From contig JACRDK010000010.1 in the NCBI GenBank assembly GCA_016218585.1, positions 132,974-191,920 on the forward strand: a stretch of DNA of 58,947 nucleotides, read 5' to 3'. A model generated the notes under the pieces. That model searched no databases and was not told where the DNA came from. It saw nothing but the letters and a program-made list of their open reading frames with translations. Of the stretch, positions 22,623 to 31,220 are shown one piece after another. Origin of the DNA: Candidatus Doudnabacteria bacterium. GTDB taxonomy: Bacteria > Patescibacteriota > Doudnabacteria > UBA920. Position numbers and translations under genes: made by a program. Numbering within the stretch: the first letter of the stretch is position 1; each line of letters starts with the position of its first letter.

Positions 22623-23843
22623 ATGTTCTTAAAAATTTCAAAACCAAAAAAGAATATTTATCTAGACCATGCGGCAGCAACGCCGCTGGACTTGCGCGTC
22701 AAAAAAGTTATGACGCCTTTTTTAAATGAAAATTTTGGCAATCCGTCTTCGCTTCATCAAAAAGGCAGGGAGGCTAAGGCCGGGCTTGAACAGTCTAGAA
22801 AAATGATTGCTGACATAATCGGCGCTAGTCCCTCGGAAGTTATTTTTACCGCAGGCGGAAGCGAGAGCGTGAACTTGGCAATTTTTGGAGTCGCGGGAAA
22901 TATAAAAAATAACCAGGCGCATTTTATAACATCTTCCATAGAACATCATTGCGTACTAAATTCTTTCCAAGCCTTGGCAGGGGAGGGACGGCAGGTTAGT
23001 TATATAAAAGTTGACGGCCAAGGAATAATTAACCTTGAGGAATTAAAATCCGCCGTTCGTCCGGAGACTATTTTAATATCCGTAATGCTAGCCAATAACG
23101 AAGTCGGCAGCTTACAGCCAATTGCAGAAATAGGCAAGTGGCTAAAGGGTGAAAATGCTAAGCGCGCTGCAAAAAAAAATCCGGCAATTCTTCTCCATAC
23201 AGATGCCTGCCAGGCTGCAGGATATTTGGATATAAATGTTAACCGCCTTGGAGTGGATTTAATGTCTGTTAATGGCAGTAAAATTTACGGACCCAAACAG
23301 ACCGGTTTTTTATATGTTCGCTCCGGCATAAAGTTAAAACCTTTGGTCTATGGCGGCGGACAGGAAAGAAGTTTAAGATCTGGCACAGAAAATGTTGCTG
23401 GGGTGGTTGGCCTGAGCAGAGCTTTGGAGTTAGCGCAGAAAGAAATGGCTAAAGAGAATAAACGCCTAAAAGCCCTAAGGGATTATTTTATAAATAAAGT
23501 AGTTAAAAAGGATATACTTTTAAACGGTGCTTATAGTAAGCAATTAAAAGTAGATAACAGATTGCCAAATAATATTAACCTAACGGTTAAAGGCGTTGAG
23601 GGCGAAACTTTAATGTTATATCTAGATAGTTACGGAATTTCTGTTTCAACATCAAGCGCCTGCAGCACAGGCAGCGCAGAAGCGTCTCATGTGCTATTAG
23701 CAATGGGCAGGAATGAAAAGGAAGCCAAGAGCAGCATAAGATTGACTTTGGGTAAATATACAACTAAAGCCGACCTGGACTACGTCTTAAAAGTATTAAA
23801 TGGTCTTATACCCGAACTAAGATCTGTAAAAGCCCTAAATTAG
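22623..23843 (+). CDS. NifS/IscS-like cysteine desulfurase
   Basis: 406 residues. IYLDHAAATPLD start, ANNEVGSLQPI, HTDACQAAGY and the active-site cysteine in SSACSTGSAEASH are typical of class V aminotransferase cysteine desulfurases, which deliver sulfur from cysteine for Fe-S clusters and thiolated tRNA. The PLP lysine sits in VNGSKIYGPKQTG, with Ser in place of the common His. ATG at 22623 lies directly after a U-rich terminator without a ribosome binding site, so expression probably depends on transcriptional read-through or an internal start. No IscU or tRNA thiolase gene is adjacent. Confidence 0.93.
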   Translation: MFLKISKPKKNIYLDHAAATPLDLRVKKVMTPFLNENFGNPSSLHQKGREAKAGLEQSRKMIADIIGASPSEVIFTAGGSESVNLAIFGVAGNIKNNQAHFITSSIEHHCVLNSFQALAGEGRQVSYIKVDGQGIINLEELKSAVRPETILISVMLANNEVGSLQPIAEIGKWLKGENAKRAAKKNPAILLHTDACQAAGYLDINVNRLGVDLMSVNGSKIYGPKQTGFLYVRSGIKLKPLVYGGGQERSLRSGTENVAGVVGLSRALELAQKEMAKENKRLKALRDYFINKVVKKDILLNGAYSKQLKVDNRLPNNINLTVKGVEGETLMLYLDSYGISVSTSSACSTGSAEASHVLLAMGRNEKEAKSSIRLTLGKYTTKADLDYVLKVLNGLIPELRSVKALN

Positions 23844-23955
23844 CATTTTTTGAGAATCCCGGGGGAGACTAAAATAAACTGTTTTTGCAGTTTTAAAACA
23901 AAAAATATTTATTTATATACACAACATTTTAATATTAGAAATAAGTATAAAAAAT
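23844..23955 (+). other. A/T-rich non-coding stretch after desulfurase gene
   Basis: No ORF; no clear signal apart from CCCGGGGGAGAC just after the stop codon. Confidence 0.5.
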
Positions 23956-23990
23956 AAAAATACCACCAAATAGAAGGGGTGGTATTTTTT
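23956..23990. terminator. Terminator
   Basis: AAAAATACCACC and GGTGGTATTTTTT with a 10-nt loop (CAAATAGAAG region). Confidence 0.75.
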
Positions 23991-24024
23991 GTCTTTAAAT
24001 ACTAAGGGGATTGTGGAAAACTAA

Positions 24025-24075
24025 ATACTTACAATGTCGCACAATGTATCTTATGCGACATTCAATGTAAGAAAA
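24025..24075. promoter_or_regulatory. Long inverted repeat in 534-nt gene-free stretch
   Basis: CTTACA-ATGTCGCA and TGCGACAT-TCA-ATGTAAG form a 14-bp interrupted stem around CAATGTATCTTA. It has no T-run and lies between terminators, so it is either an operator-like site or a folded RNA element. The rest of 23991-24324 is A/T-rich with GTAAGTT words and no ORF. Confidence 0.45.
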
Positions 24076-24324
24076 CCCTTGGTTATGCTTTAGGACTGTA
24101 AAGTAAGTTCTGCCTGTCCCCGTAAGTTTATTTTTGTTTTTAAATTAATTTAATAATTTACTTACTGGTAAGTTACTAGTACATATTCTCTACTTTTTAT
24201 TTATATTAAATTCTAATTTAATTTTAATAAAATATTTTCAACTAGTATAAAAAGTATATAAGAATGTTTAAGTTCATTTTAGGTGGCACGTCTCCCCTTC
24301 TGTAAAAATCAATGGAGGAGTAAT

Positions 24325-24366
24325 AAAAAATACCAGACCAACTATTGAATTGGTCTGGTATTTTTT
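24325..24366. terminator. Terminator of pilin-peptidase gene
   Basis: AAAAAATACCAGACCAA and TTGGTCTGGTATTTTTT, a perfect 17-bp stem with an 8-nt loop; directly downstream of the minus-strand gene 24378-25367. An ATGGAGGAGTAA mini-ORF (24312) precedes it on the plus strand. Confidence 0.85.
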
Positions 24367-24377
24367 AAGTATTAAAT

Positions 24378-25367
24378 TTATTTAGAAGGGCATGATGTGC
24401 CTAAATCTAAGTGCATGTGATATGTCTGGTCTCTGTCTGTGCCGGGGTTTATTCTATCAGCGCTGAAACCGCTGGCAATTGCTTCATTATAAATTGCAAC
24501 TCCAACAGCCCGACCAGTTTTTGTTACGACATTGAAAAATCCTACTCCTGCACCATCAGCAAAATCGACTGCACATCCTTTATAATGATAAGAGTTGGCA
24601 GAATGTTGTCCCTGTCCAATTACGGATGAGATAGCCGGGCTTCCTTTACCGTCTTTTTTAGAAACATTGTAACAAAGTGTTTTGACTTTATCGAAAAGCG
24701 CTTGGGTCATGTATTGTGCTTCATCTTGCTGTTTGGAGGTTTGAAATACACAACCATTATTAATTAGCTCTGCAGCCGCATTATTTCCAACTCCACCACT
24801 AATTTTTGTGGGGTTGCCAGAACTATCCAGGCTCACTTGAACATCATTATTGCCAGTTAGTTCAGATGTTTTAACGCTGGGCGGTTGAATGGATTTAAAT
24901 TGAATCAGGTCGGGGTTAATGGCTTTAAGCAATAGAAAGCCGGCAAATAAAATTACTAAGCTTACAATGCTGGTGGTGAGAATATTTTTTGCTTTGTCCA
25001 CCGATTCCTGGTTTCCTTCGGCTGACATATAAATATAACCGGCAATAACCACAAAAAATATGCTAATTACAGCGGCAAGAATTATGGCAAATTTGTATAG
25101 CTGGTTAATACATTTATACAGATCTCCGCTGTTGTTGTTATTAAAAGCAGCCTGCTGCTGGTCTACGCCGAGCTTGGCAATATCTGTACTGGATTTATTA
25201 ACCTCACTGGGCGCGCAGAGATATTCTTTAATTTGGGAAGAGATTGGATTTTTGCCGCCCTGACTGTAATCATAGCCGGTTGTATCGGCGGCATAAGCCG
25301 GAGCGTAGCTAAAAAATATTTGCACCAGCATTAAGATAAACAAATATTTTTTATATTTTTTTGCCAT
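24378..25367 (-). CDS. Secreted VirB2-like pilin fused to M15-like peptidase domain
   Basis: 329 residues. Signal peptide 1-27 (ends PAYA/A), then two membrane helices at about 92-113 and 131-150 with the VDKAKNILTTSIVSLVILFA motif common to Patescibacteria TrbC/VirB2-like pilins. After a linker (about 155-200) the C-terminal part has YHYKGCAVDFADG and TYHMHLDLG, that is the HxxxxxxD and HxH zinc-ligand pattern of M15-type D-Ala-D-Ala peptidases. The fusion suggests a pilin or membrane anchor carrying a cell-wall peptidase outward. It is transcribed just after the M23 gene. Confidence 0.75.
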   Translation of the reverse strand: MAKKYKKYLFILMLVQIFFSYAPAYAADTTGYDYSQGGKNPISSQIKEYLCAPSEVNKSSTDIAKLGVDQQQAAFNNNNSGDLYKCINQLYKFAIILAAVISIFFVVIAGYIYMSAEGNQESVDKAKNILTTSIVSLVILFAGFLLLKAINPDLIQFKSIQPPSVKTSELTGNNDVQVSLDSSGNPTKISGGVGNNAAAELINNGCVFQTSKQQDEAQYMTQALFDKVKTLCYNVSKKDGKGSPAISSVIGQGQHSANSYHYKGCAVDFADGAGVGFFNVVTKTGRAVGVAIYNEAIASGFSADRINPGTDRDQTYHMHLDLGTSCPSK

Positions 25368-25402
25368 ATTTTTTTGTTGGTTTATAAATTTTTAAATTTA
25401 AA

Positions 25403-26713
25403 TTAATTATCGCCTAAAAAGTCCAGCGGATTATAAGTATAACCGTAAGGAACTTTATACGGGCCGTATGTTTTAGTGTATGCACCATTGCTCACGCCAA
25501 ACCCTTCTGCATCATAAACTCCAAAATGAATATGGTATCCCCGCTCCGGGCCGTATAATTTTTTGGTTGTATTGCCGGTATTGCCTTCGTAACCGATTAA
25601 ATCTCCTTGCTTAACTTGCTGTCCGGCGGACACTTTAAAGCTGCGCATATGTCCGTATAGGGTTATAATTTGGCTGCTGCCGTTTTTTCCGCTAATGTTG
25701 TGCTTTATAGCAACCCAGTTGCCATAAGAAGCGTCGCTGTGGTCGGTATTAATAACTTCGCCGTCTGCCGCAGCATAAATTGGCTGTCCGGCCGGGCCGG
25801 CAACGTCTATGCCATTATGGAAGTTGTAACCCAAAGCAGTAAAGCCGGTGTTGCCATATTTTTGCGTCATAATGCCATCCATTGGCCAGGCTAAAACGCC
25901 TTTAGCTGCGGGTACGGATTTGTTGCCTAAGCGGGCGCGGATTTTGGCGTCTAAATCTTCAATTTCTTTTTGCAAATTTTCTTCGTCTTTTTTGCTGCTG
26001 GCTAAGAGTTTTTGGAAGTTAGACTCAAGGCCGCGGGTCTGATTAAGCAAAGCCTGTTTTTGCGACCTGATTGCGGTTAGTGAACTTTGAGTAATTTCCA
26101 GCTGGTCTTTAAGTTCCTGAAGCTGTTTAACTTTAATTTCCAAATCTTGTTTTTGGGATTCTAGCTTGGCCTTTAATTCCTTAATTTTTTGCACTAACTG
26201 ATAAATTTTATTTTGCAAATTTTGCGTATACTGAACCTGGTCTAAAAAGTCGGACAAATTGCTGCTGCCAATGCTGGTTTTTAACGCGTATTGGTCGTCA
26301 AATTCATTAAGCTCAACAATAAGTTTGCTTAAAATTTGTTTATTGTCTTCAATTTCGTTGGTTTTTTGATCGATTAATTTTTTTAATTGATCAATCTGCA
26401 AATTAGCATCTTCAATTTGTGTTTCCTTGGCCTGAATTTGCAGCTCGTTTGAGGCAATTTGCTTGTCGTAAATGAATATCTCGTTTTTTAAGCTGCTGGA
26501 TTTTGCCTGAGTGGTGGCAATTTGCTGCTGATAGCTTTTAATTTGTGCGTTAATTTGATCCAGTTTTTTTTGGTTTTCAGTCTTGGCTGTGGTTAAATCA
26601 TCCACATTTTGGTCGGCAGCAATGCTAAAATAAAAGTTCGCGCTTAAAATAAGGGCAACAATAAGCCCTATGCTAAATTTTCTTTTTATTTTGGTATCAA
26701 AATGCAGATTCAT
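25403..26713 (-). CDS. M23 murein hydrolase activator (EnvC-like)
   Basis: 436 residues if started at the ATG at 26713; a second ATG at 26722 lies inside the TATAAT box and would add 3 residues. Signal helix about 10-30, long coiled coil about 40-275 (heptads of KLDQINAQIKSYQQQ type) and a C-terminal M23/LytM domain: HNGIDVAGP, YGHMRSFKVSAGQQVKQG (read to 18 residues) and HIHFGVYD. The zinc ligands of active LytM (H..D and HxH) are visible. Architecture fits the EnvC/PcsB type that FtsEX controls, and ftsEX is present at 15-16.7 kb. Confidence 0.88.
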   Translation of the reverse strand: MNLHFDTKIKRKFSIGLIVALILSANFYFSIAADQNVDDLTTAKTENQKKLDQINAQIKSYQQQIATTQAKSSSLKNEIFIYDKQIASNELQIQAKETQIEDANLQIDQLKKLIDQKTNEIEDNKQILSKLIVELNEFDDQYALKTSIGSSNLSDFLDQVQYTQNLQNKIYQLVQKIKELKAKLESQKQDLEIKVKQLQELKDQLEITQSSLTAIRSQKQALLNQTRGLESNFQKLLASSKKDEENLQKEIEDLDAKIRARLGNKSVPAAKGVLAWPMDGIMTQKYGNTGFTALGYNFHNGIDVAGPAGQPIYAAADGEVINTDHSDASYGNWVAIKHNISGKNGSSQIITLYGHMRSFKVSAGQQVKQGDLIGYEGNTGNTTKKLYGPERGYHIHFGVYDAEGFGVSNGAYTKTYGPYKVPYGYTYNPLDFLGDN

Positions 26714-26720
26714 TAACTGC

Positions 26721-26757
26721 ATTATACCAAAAATTTGGCCTTTTGGCCAAATTTTTT
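26721..26757 (-). terminator. Terminator of gltX overlapping M23 promoter
   Basis: AAAATTTGGCC and GGCCAAATTTTTT (minus strand ends in a U-run). The TATAAT of the M23 promoter (26726-26721) abuts its 3' end. Confidence 0.6.
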
Positions 26758-26789
26758 GAAGGTAATAGTTTGCGTCCCTTGGGTTCTAA

Positions 26790-26870
26790 TTGTTTGATTT
26801 ATCAGTCTTACGCTGGCTCGATAAATCGAGCAACTTGGTTTGTAGTTGCCTGATTTATCAGGCCTCCGCC
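26790..26870 (-). repeat. Word repeats downstream of gltX
   Basis: GATTTATCAG occurs twice (about 26795 and 26861), one copy as the palindrome CCTGATTTATCAGG, together with GCTCGATAAATCGAGC, a 16-bp palindrome. Confidence 0.45.
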
Positions 26871-26877
26871 GGTGGTG

Positions 26878-28383
26878 TTAGATTATGCTAGCAGCTGCGC
26901 TTTTAAGGCGCTTTACAATTTCTTGTTTGCCGTAACCGATGAACAAAACCGCGGCGGCATCGAATGGCCCGGGGCTTTTTTCCAGGCCGGTGAGCGCAAC
27001 GCGCATTGGCCAGAGAGTTGAACCGTTGTCGTAGTTTTTAGCGGCAATAAAGTTTTTAACTTCAGTTTCCAAATTTTCGCGGGAAAATTTTTCTTCCGGT
27101 AGATTCTCAAAAAATTCCGCCAGCTCATTGAGTTTGGACTTGGCGTCTTCGCTTGTGCTTTTTTTCCAAACTAAGAGCTTTGGGTCCACCGCAGGGGCGG
27201 CAAAATAATAACCGGTCCTCTCCCCTATCTCGGAAAGTTTTTTTAACCGTTCTTTTTCTAAGGCGGTAACTGCCTGCAAAAATTCGTTGGAAAATTTATT
27301 TATTTCAACCCCGGCTTTTTCCCAGTAAGGTTTGAGCAATTCAACCAGCTCGACATCGCTCTTGGTTTTAATATAGACGCTATTCATCCAGTCTAATTTG
27401 CCCACATCAAAAATAGGAGCCGACTTATTAATTTTATTTAGATCAAATTGGTTTATAAGTTCTTCTAAAGAAAAAATTTCTTGTTCGGTTTTTGGGTTCC
27501 AGCCTAAAAATGCCACAAAGTTTATTAAAGCCTCGGGTAAATAGCCCTTAGCTAAAAAGTCTTCAACAGCAACATCGCCTTGGCGTTTGCTAAGTTTGGA
27601 CTTGTCGGGATTTAAAGTAAGCGGTAAGTGCGCAAATTTTGGAGCCTCCCAGCCAAAAGCTTGGTAGAGCAAAATGTGTTTTGGGGTGGAAGGTATCCAT
27701 TCTTCGCCACGGATTACATGGGAGATTTGCATAAAGTGGTCATCAATAACTACAGCAAGATGATAGGTTGGAAAGCCGTCTGACTTAAGCAATACCTGGT
27801 CGTCTAATAATTGATTTTCATAAACAATTTTTCCGTAAATTAAATCTTCAATTATTGTTTGTCCTGAAGTTGGTATGGCAAAACGGACTACAGGGTTTTT
27901 ACCGGCAGCTTTAAATTCAGCCATCTGCTTATCTATTTCGTCTTGGCTTAAGCGCCGGCAATGTCCGTCGTACATCGGCGGTTTTTTTAAAGCTGTCTGT
28001 TCTTTGCGTAAATCTTCCAAACGCTGTTCGGAACAAAAACAGTAGTAAGCTTTTTTTTCTTCAACAAGCTTAGCGATGTGTTCATGATATAAATCTAGCC
28101 GCTGTGATTGCAGATATGGGCCGAACTCCCCTTTTTGTTCCGCTAGGCCAGCGTCGTTTAAAAAGAAGCCCTCATCAAATTCCACGCCAACGGTTTTCAT
28201 AACCTTGAGCAAATTTTCTACAGCGCCTTCAACTTTGCGGTTTTGGTCCGTATCTTCTACGCGCAGGATAATATGTCCCTGGTTTTTTCTGGCAAATAAA
28301 AAAGCAAACAGCGCGGTACGTAAGCTGCCTATATGCACAAAACCTGTTGGCGATGGTGCGAATCTGGTTCTGATAGTGTTCAT
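26878..28383 (-). CDS. gltX: Glutamyl-tRNA synthetase
   Basis: 501 residues. HIGH-class motif HIGS at 17-20 (RFAPSPTGFVHIGSLRTALF) and KMSKS-class motif KLSKRQG in the middle; the C-terminal anticodon-binding helical domain is present. Charges tRNA-Glu, possibly also tRNA-Gln if a GatCAB amidotransferase exists elsewhere. Standard length and no missing motif. Confidence 0.96.
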   Translation of the reverse strand: MNTIRTRFAPSPTGFVHIGSLRTALFAFLFARKNQGHIILRVEDTDQNRKVEGAVENLLKVMKTVGVEFDEGFFLNDAGLAEQKGEFGPYLQSQRLDLYHEHIAKLVEEKKAYYCFCSEQRLEDLRKEQTALKKPPMYDGHCRRLSQDEIDKQMAEFKAAGKNPVVRFAIPTSGQTIIEDLIYGKIVYENQLLDDQVLLKSDGFPTYHLAVVIDDHFMQISHVIRGEEWIPSTPKHILLYQAFGWEAPKFAHLPLTLNPDKSKLSKRQGDVAVEDFLAKGYLPEALINFVAFLGWNPKTEQEIFSLEELINQFDLNKINKSAPIFDVGKLDWMNSVYIKTKSDVELVELLKPYWEKAGVEINKFSNEFLQAVTALEKERLKKLSEIGERTGYYFAAPAVDPKLLVWKKSTSEDAKSKLNELAEFFENLPEEKFSRENLETEVKNFIAAKNYDNGSTLWPMRVALTGLEKSPGPFDAAAVLFIGYGKQEIVKRLKSAAASII

Positions 28384-28408
28384 GTGTTAAAATTTTGGTC
28401 AATCTTGA

Positions 28409-29770
28409 TCATTTTTGGTCAATCTTTTCAATGTTTATTATACCTTTTTCCTGCATTTCTTTCAAATCTTCCTGAGCTAGCCTTACTAAGTTAAATCTTT
28501 CCTTTGCCGCGACTTTGTCTAAATCGGAAGCTTCCACCCAGCGGTGTTCCATTAGTTCATCATCTTCCGGAAATTTTATTTCCTCATCTTTACCGATAAA
28601 TCTAAAATAGACTATAGATTGTTCCTGGCCTTTAAATAAGAAATTACGATTTATCCATAAGTGCCTGCCCGCGTTGCTCCAATAGTAAATATTTTTTCTG
28701 GCCGATGTATATAAATGTTTTACCTGAGTAATGTTAGTTTCTTCCATAAGTTCCCGCGCCGCCGCCTGGACAATATCTTCGTTTCTGTCTATGCCGCCTT
28801 GCGGAAACTGCCAATAGTTTTCTCTTTCGCCTTGAGTTGCTTCGCCGGTCATATCAACTCTAAAATCCGCCGGGTTGCGCCTGCAAATCATAACTTGGTT
28901 TTCAGAATTTAATAAAACAACGGCCGCGTTGGGACGCAATGGGTATGAATTAAAAACTTTATATCTTAAAAGTCCGATGCCTAAACCCCAAGTCGCATTT
29001 ATAATTCTTTTGTAGCGGAAGGGTTGGGTAATAAGGCGATAGAGCCATTCTAGTCCCGCATAACGCATAAATTTGGGCGGATTTGCCCTTTTTCCAGCCA
29101 AATAATCAAAAGTACCGCCTAAGCCAATAAAGACCTTGGCGGGCAGCTTTTCTATTTTAGAGGCAAGCCAAAGTTCCTGGTCTACGGCCTTTAATCCCGC
29201 CAAAAGCAAGTCCGGCGAGGCTTTTATAATTTCCTCGTCTAAGCCGGGGTCGTTAAGCAATTTATTGCTGGTGCCGGCAATTTTTAAATTCGAATATTTG
29301 GCTAAAAGTTTTTTTGCGGCAAGTTCCGGAACATCTCCTTCGCCGCCAAAAATAAATATCGACAGATTATTTTCTGCCGCCATTTTAGCCAAGTTCCAAA
29401 CCAAATCCGCGCCGACAATTTTTTCCGGAAGCGCCGACTTTATCCAGCGGGGGTAAAAAATAATGGCAGCCAAAGAATATTTTAATTGCCACCAGCTTTG
29501 CAAGATTTTTCCGACATAAGTTTTGGCGGTGAGCGGGAGCTCTAAATATTTTTTTGCCCAAAAAATTCCAATTCCGTCAGCCAGGGAAAAATCCGCCCGG
29601 TTATAAACTTGCATTAGCCCCGGATTTTTTAAAGCGTGAAATAAAAATTCCGAATAAGGGGTAATAACAAAAGTTTTTTGGTTTTGCTTAATACGCAAAA
29701 GCAGCTGATGTAAAAAATCAGCTTTAGTGATTGAATCTATATTTAATCCGGCAACACTTACTTTAGGCAT
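28409..29770 (-). CDS. WecG/TagA glycosyltransferase fused to Nudix hydrolase
   Basis: 453 residues. N-terminal half (1 to about 250) is WecG/TagA/CpsF: DGIGIFWAKKYL, FIFGGEGDVPELAAKKL, VFIGLGGTFDYLAGKRANPP and the end EWLYRLITQPFRYKR, so a UDP-sugar transferase to a lipid-linked acceptor in envelope polymer synthesis. C-terminal half (about 275-445) is a Nudix domain with WQFPQGGIDRNED and AAARELMEETNI, matching GX5EX7REUXEE with Asn in place of the final Gly. The fusion is unusual; the Nudix part resembles RppH-like pyrophosphohydrolases and may clean up nucleotide-sugar or RNA 5' ends. Start is leaderless, about 5 nt from the predicted transcription start. Confidence 0.85.
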   Translation of the reverse strand: MPKVSVAGLNIDSITKADFLHQLLLRIKQNQKTFVITPYSEFLFHALKNPGLMQVYNRADFSLADGIGIFWAKKYLELPLTAKTYVGKILQSWWQLKYSLAAIIFYPRWIKSALPEKIVGADLVWNLAKMAAENNLSIFIFGGEGDVPELAAKKLLAKYSNLKIAGTSNKLLNDPGLDEEIIKASPDLLLAGLKAVDQELWLASKIEKLPAKVFIGLGGTFDYLAGKRANPPKFMRYAGLEWLYRLITQPFRYKRIINATWGLGIGLLRYKVFNSYPLRPNAAVVLLNSENQVMICRRNPADFRVDMTGEATQGERENYWQFPQGGIDRNEDIVQAAARELMEETNITQVKHLYTSARKNIYYWSNAGRHLWINRNFLFKGQEQSIVYFRFIGKDEEIKFPEDDELMEHRWVEASDLDKVAAKERFNLVRLAQEDLKEMQEKGIINIEKIDQK

Positions 29771-29781
29771 AAATATTATTT

Positions 29782-29828
29782 ATTATACCCTATTTTCATT
29801 GACAAATCAATGTTTTTTAGGGTATAAT
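29782..29828. promoter_or_regulatory. Symmetric divergent promoters in a palindrome
   Basis: Plus: TTGACA 29799-29804, 18-nt spacer, TATAAT 29823-29828. Minus: TTGATT 29810-29805, 17-nt spacer, TATAAT 29787-29782. The pair is a dyad: TATACCCTA / TAGGGTATA outer arms and CATTGA-CAAA-TCAATG in the centre. Confidence 0.75.
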
Positions 29829-29862
29829 TAGTGGTTCGTGAGAAAACAAGAAGGAGTGAATA

Positions 29863-30276
29863 ATGAACGAAACTTGGCAATTTAAGCCTCGTATTAAGGC
29901 ATTCAAGCTGACAGTCGCCTGGTGCTTGGATGCAGCTTTGGAACAAGTTTTGCCCGCTGGGACATTAGTCGATTTTGACGAATATGCCGCCAGCGGCACG
30001 TTGCCGGAAAACCGAAGGGAAGAAAATCACCGGATGCTCTTCTTTGACACGGTTCTCCGGCTGGACAACCCTTCGGCGTCTGTTCCTCAAACGGCGGCGA
30101 TCCGTATGGAAATGGACACCTTCAGAAACGAGACTGAAATCACCGGCGTGCAGATCATATGCACCGGTTGGGTTGAATACCGGCCTGCTGTCGGCAAGAC
30201 AAGCCGATGGGTCTTCACGTGCAAACTTGAGCCTGGAGCTGCCGAGTTGACAGACAACAAGTTTGAATCGGATTAG
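29863..30276 (+). CDS. Hypothetical protein, orphan
   Basis: 137 residues, ribosome binding site AGAAGGAG 8 nt before ATG 29863. Predicted beta-rich: RIEMDTFRNETEITGVQIIC-like strands alternate with short turns, with an N-terminal helical part (VAWCLDAALEQVLPAG). No family is recognised. It is the divergent partner of the WecG-Nudix gene with a shared symmetric promoter and its own terminator at 30296-30325; the body of the gene is much more G+C-rich than its neighbours. Confidence 0.6.
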   Translation: MNETWQFKPRIKAFKLTVAWCLDAALEQVLPAGTLVDFDEYAASGTLPENRREENHRMLFFDTVLRLDNPSASVPQTAAIRMEMDTFRNETEITGVQIICTGWVEYRPAVGKTSRWVFTCKLEPGAAELTDNKFESD

Positions 30277-30295
30277 CATGGGCTTTCCCATCTAT

Positions 30296-30325
30296 CGGCG
30301 GCGGGCACCCTGTGTCCGCCGCTGA
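30296..30325 (+). terminator. Terminator-like hairpin
   Basis: GGCGGCGGGCA and TGTCCGCCGCT with two G-U pairs, short loop. Confidence 0.6.
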
Positions 30326-30359
30326 TTTCAATTAATTTTCCAAAATCCTGTAAAATACG

Positions 30360-30365
30360 CTATAA
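30360..30365 (+). promoter_or_regulatory. -10 box
   Basis: TATAAT, ending 8 nt before the ATG at 30374; leaderless arrangement. Confidence 0.4.
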
Positions 30366-30373
30366 TTATTGAT

Positions 30374-30685
30374 ATGGAAAGTTTAGGAAATATTGCCAAA
30401 TTTAAAGCCATAAAAGGAACCAGGCCGAAGAAAAATGTGCACTTGCACTCCCCTGCCCACCTTTTGGCTGACGAACTTTCTGTAAAATTAAACGACAGAA
30501 AGCACTTTGCTTTTTATTTAAAAATGGCCGTGCTTTACGACCATGAATATTTAAGATTTTTGGCCGGACAGATTTTGGAAAATAAAAACGCCAAAACCCC
30601 GGGACGTTTATTTGCTTATTTAATTAAAAAGAATAATTTAGAAAAAAAATCTCTTCCACCAGCCTCAGGCGGAGCCCCTGTTTAA
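30374..30685 (+). CDS. Conserved-looking hypothetical protein
   Basis: 103 residues. GTRPKKNVHLHSPAHLLADE then helical HFAFYLKMAVLYDHEYLRFL. The last 15 residues (SLPPASGGAPV) are low-complexity and may be repeat-derived. No family is recognised. It precedes def by 32 nt and may share its transcript. Confidence 0.55.
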   Translation: MESLGNIAKFKAIKGTRPKKNVHLHSPAHLLADELSVKLNDRKHFAFYLKMAVLYDHEYLRFLAGQILENKNAKTPGRLFAYLIKKNNLEKKSLPPASGGAPV

Positions 30686-30717
30686 ATATATAATTGCTTT
30701 GCATTTAAAATTCCACT

Positions 30718-31218
30718 ATGGTTCTCCCAATTCTTACATACCCCAACGAAATTTTAAGAAAGCCGACTAAGCCGGTAACTTTTCCGTTATCTAAAGAAAT
30801 ACAGAAGCTCTCCAAAGATATGATAGATACCGTGCGCAATGCCGACGGGATTGGTTTGGCTGCGCCACAGGTTGGAAAATCTGTAAAGGTGATTGTTATT
30901 AATTTAGAAAAAAACGGCGTTCCGTTAATGGCATTGTATAACCCTAAAGTTGTAAGCCGCGGCTTTAAAAAAGTTGATATTGAGGAAGGCTGCTTGTCTA
31001 TCCCTAAAGTTTTTGGTTTGGTTAAGCGCCCGAAAAAAGTTGTAATAGAAGCTCAAAATGCCGAGGGGGAAAAGGTGCGCTTTTCGGACGACGGCTGGAT
31101 TGCCCGCGTGGCCCAGCATGAAATAGATCATATTGATGGTATTCTGATTATTGACCTGATAAAAAAATATACTCAGGGCGAAGAAATAGTAAGCGAGTGG
31201 AAAAAACATAAAATTTAA
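30718..31218 (+). CDS. def: Peptide deformylase
   Basis: 166 residues. Motif 1 GIGLAAPQVG (44-53), motif 2 EGCLS (90-94) with the metal Cys, and motif 3 HEIDH (134-138). Removes the formyl group from new proteins; its partner fmt is 1.4 kb downstream, on the same strand, with two exonuclease-like genes in between. Confidence 0.96.
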   Translation: MVLPILTYPNEILRKPTKPVTFPLSKEIQKLSKDMIDTVRNADGIGLAAPQVGKSVKVIVINLEKNGVPLMALYNPKVVSRGFKKVDIEEGCLSIPKVFGLVKRPKKVVIEAQNAEGEKVRFSDDGWIARVAQHEIDHIDGILIIDLIKKYTQGEEIVSEWKKHKI

Positions 31219-31220
31219 TT

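Noticed and set aside
22418-22729. 103-codon ORF across the structured RNA into the desulfurase gene
   Set aside because: It overlaps the 5' end of the desulfurase gene in another frame and its codons are dictated by the RNA helices; cysteine/leucine-rich composition is not protein-like.
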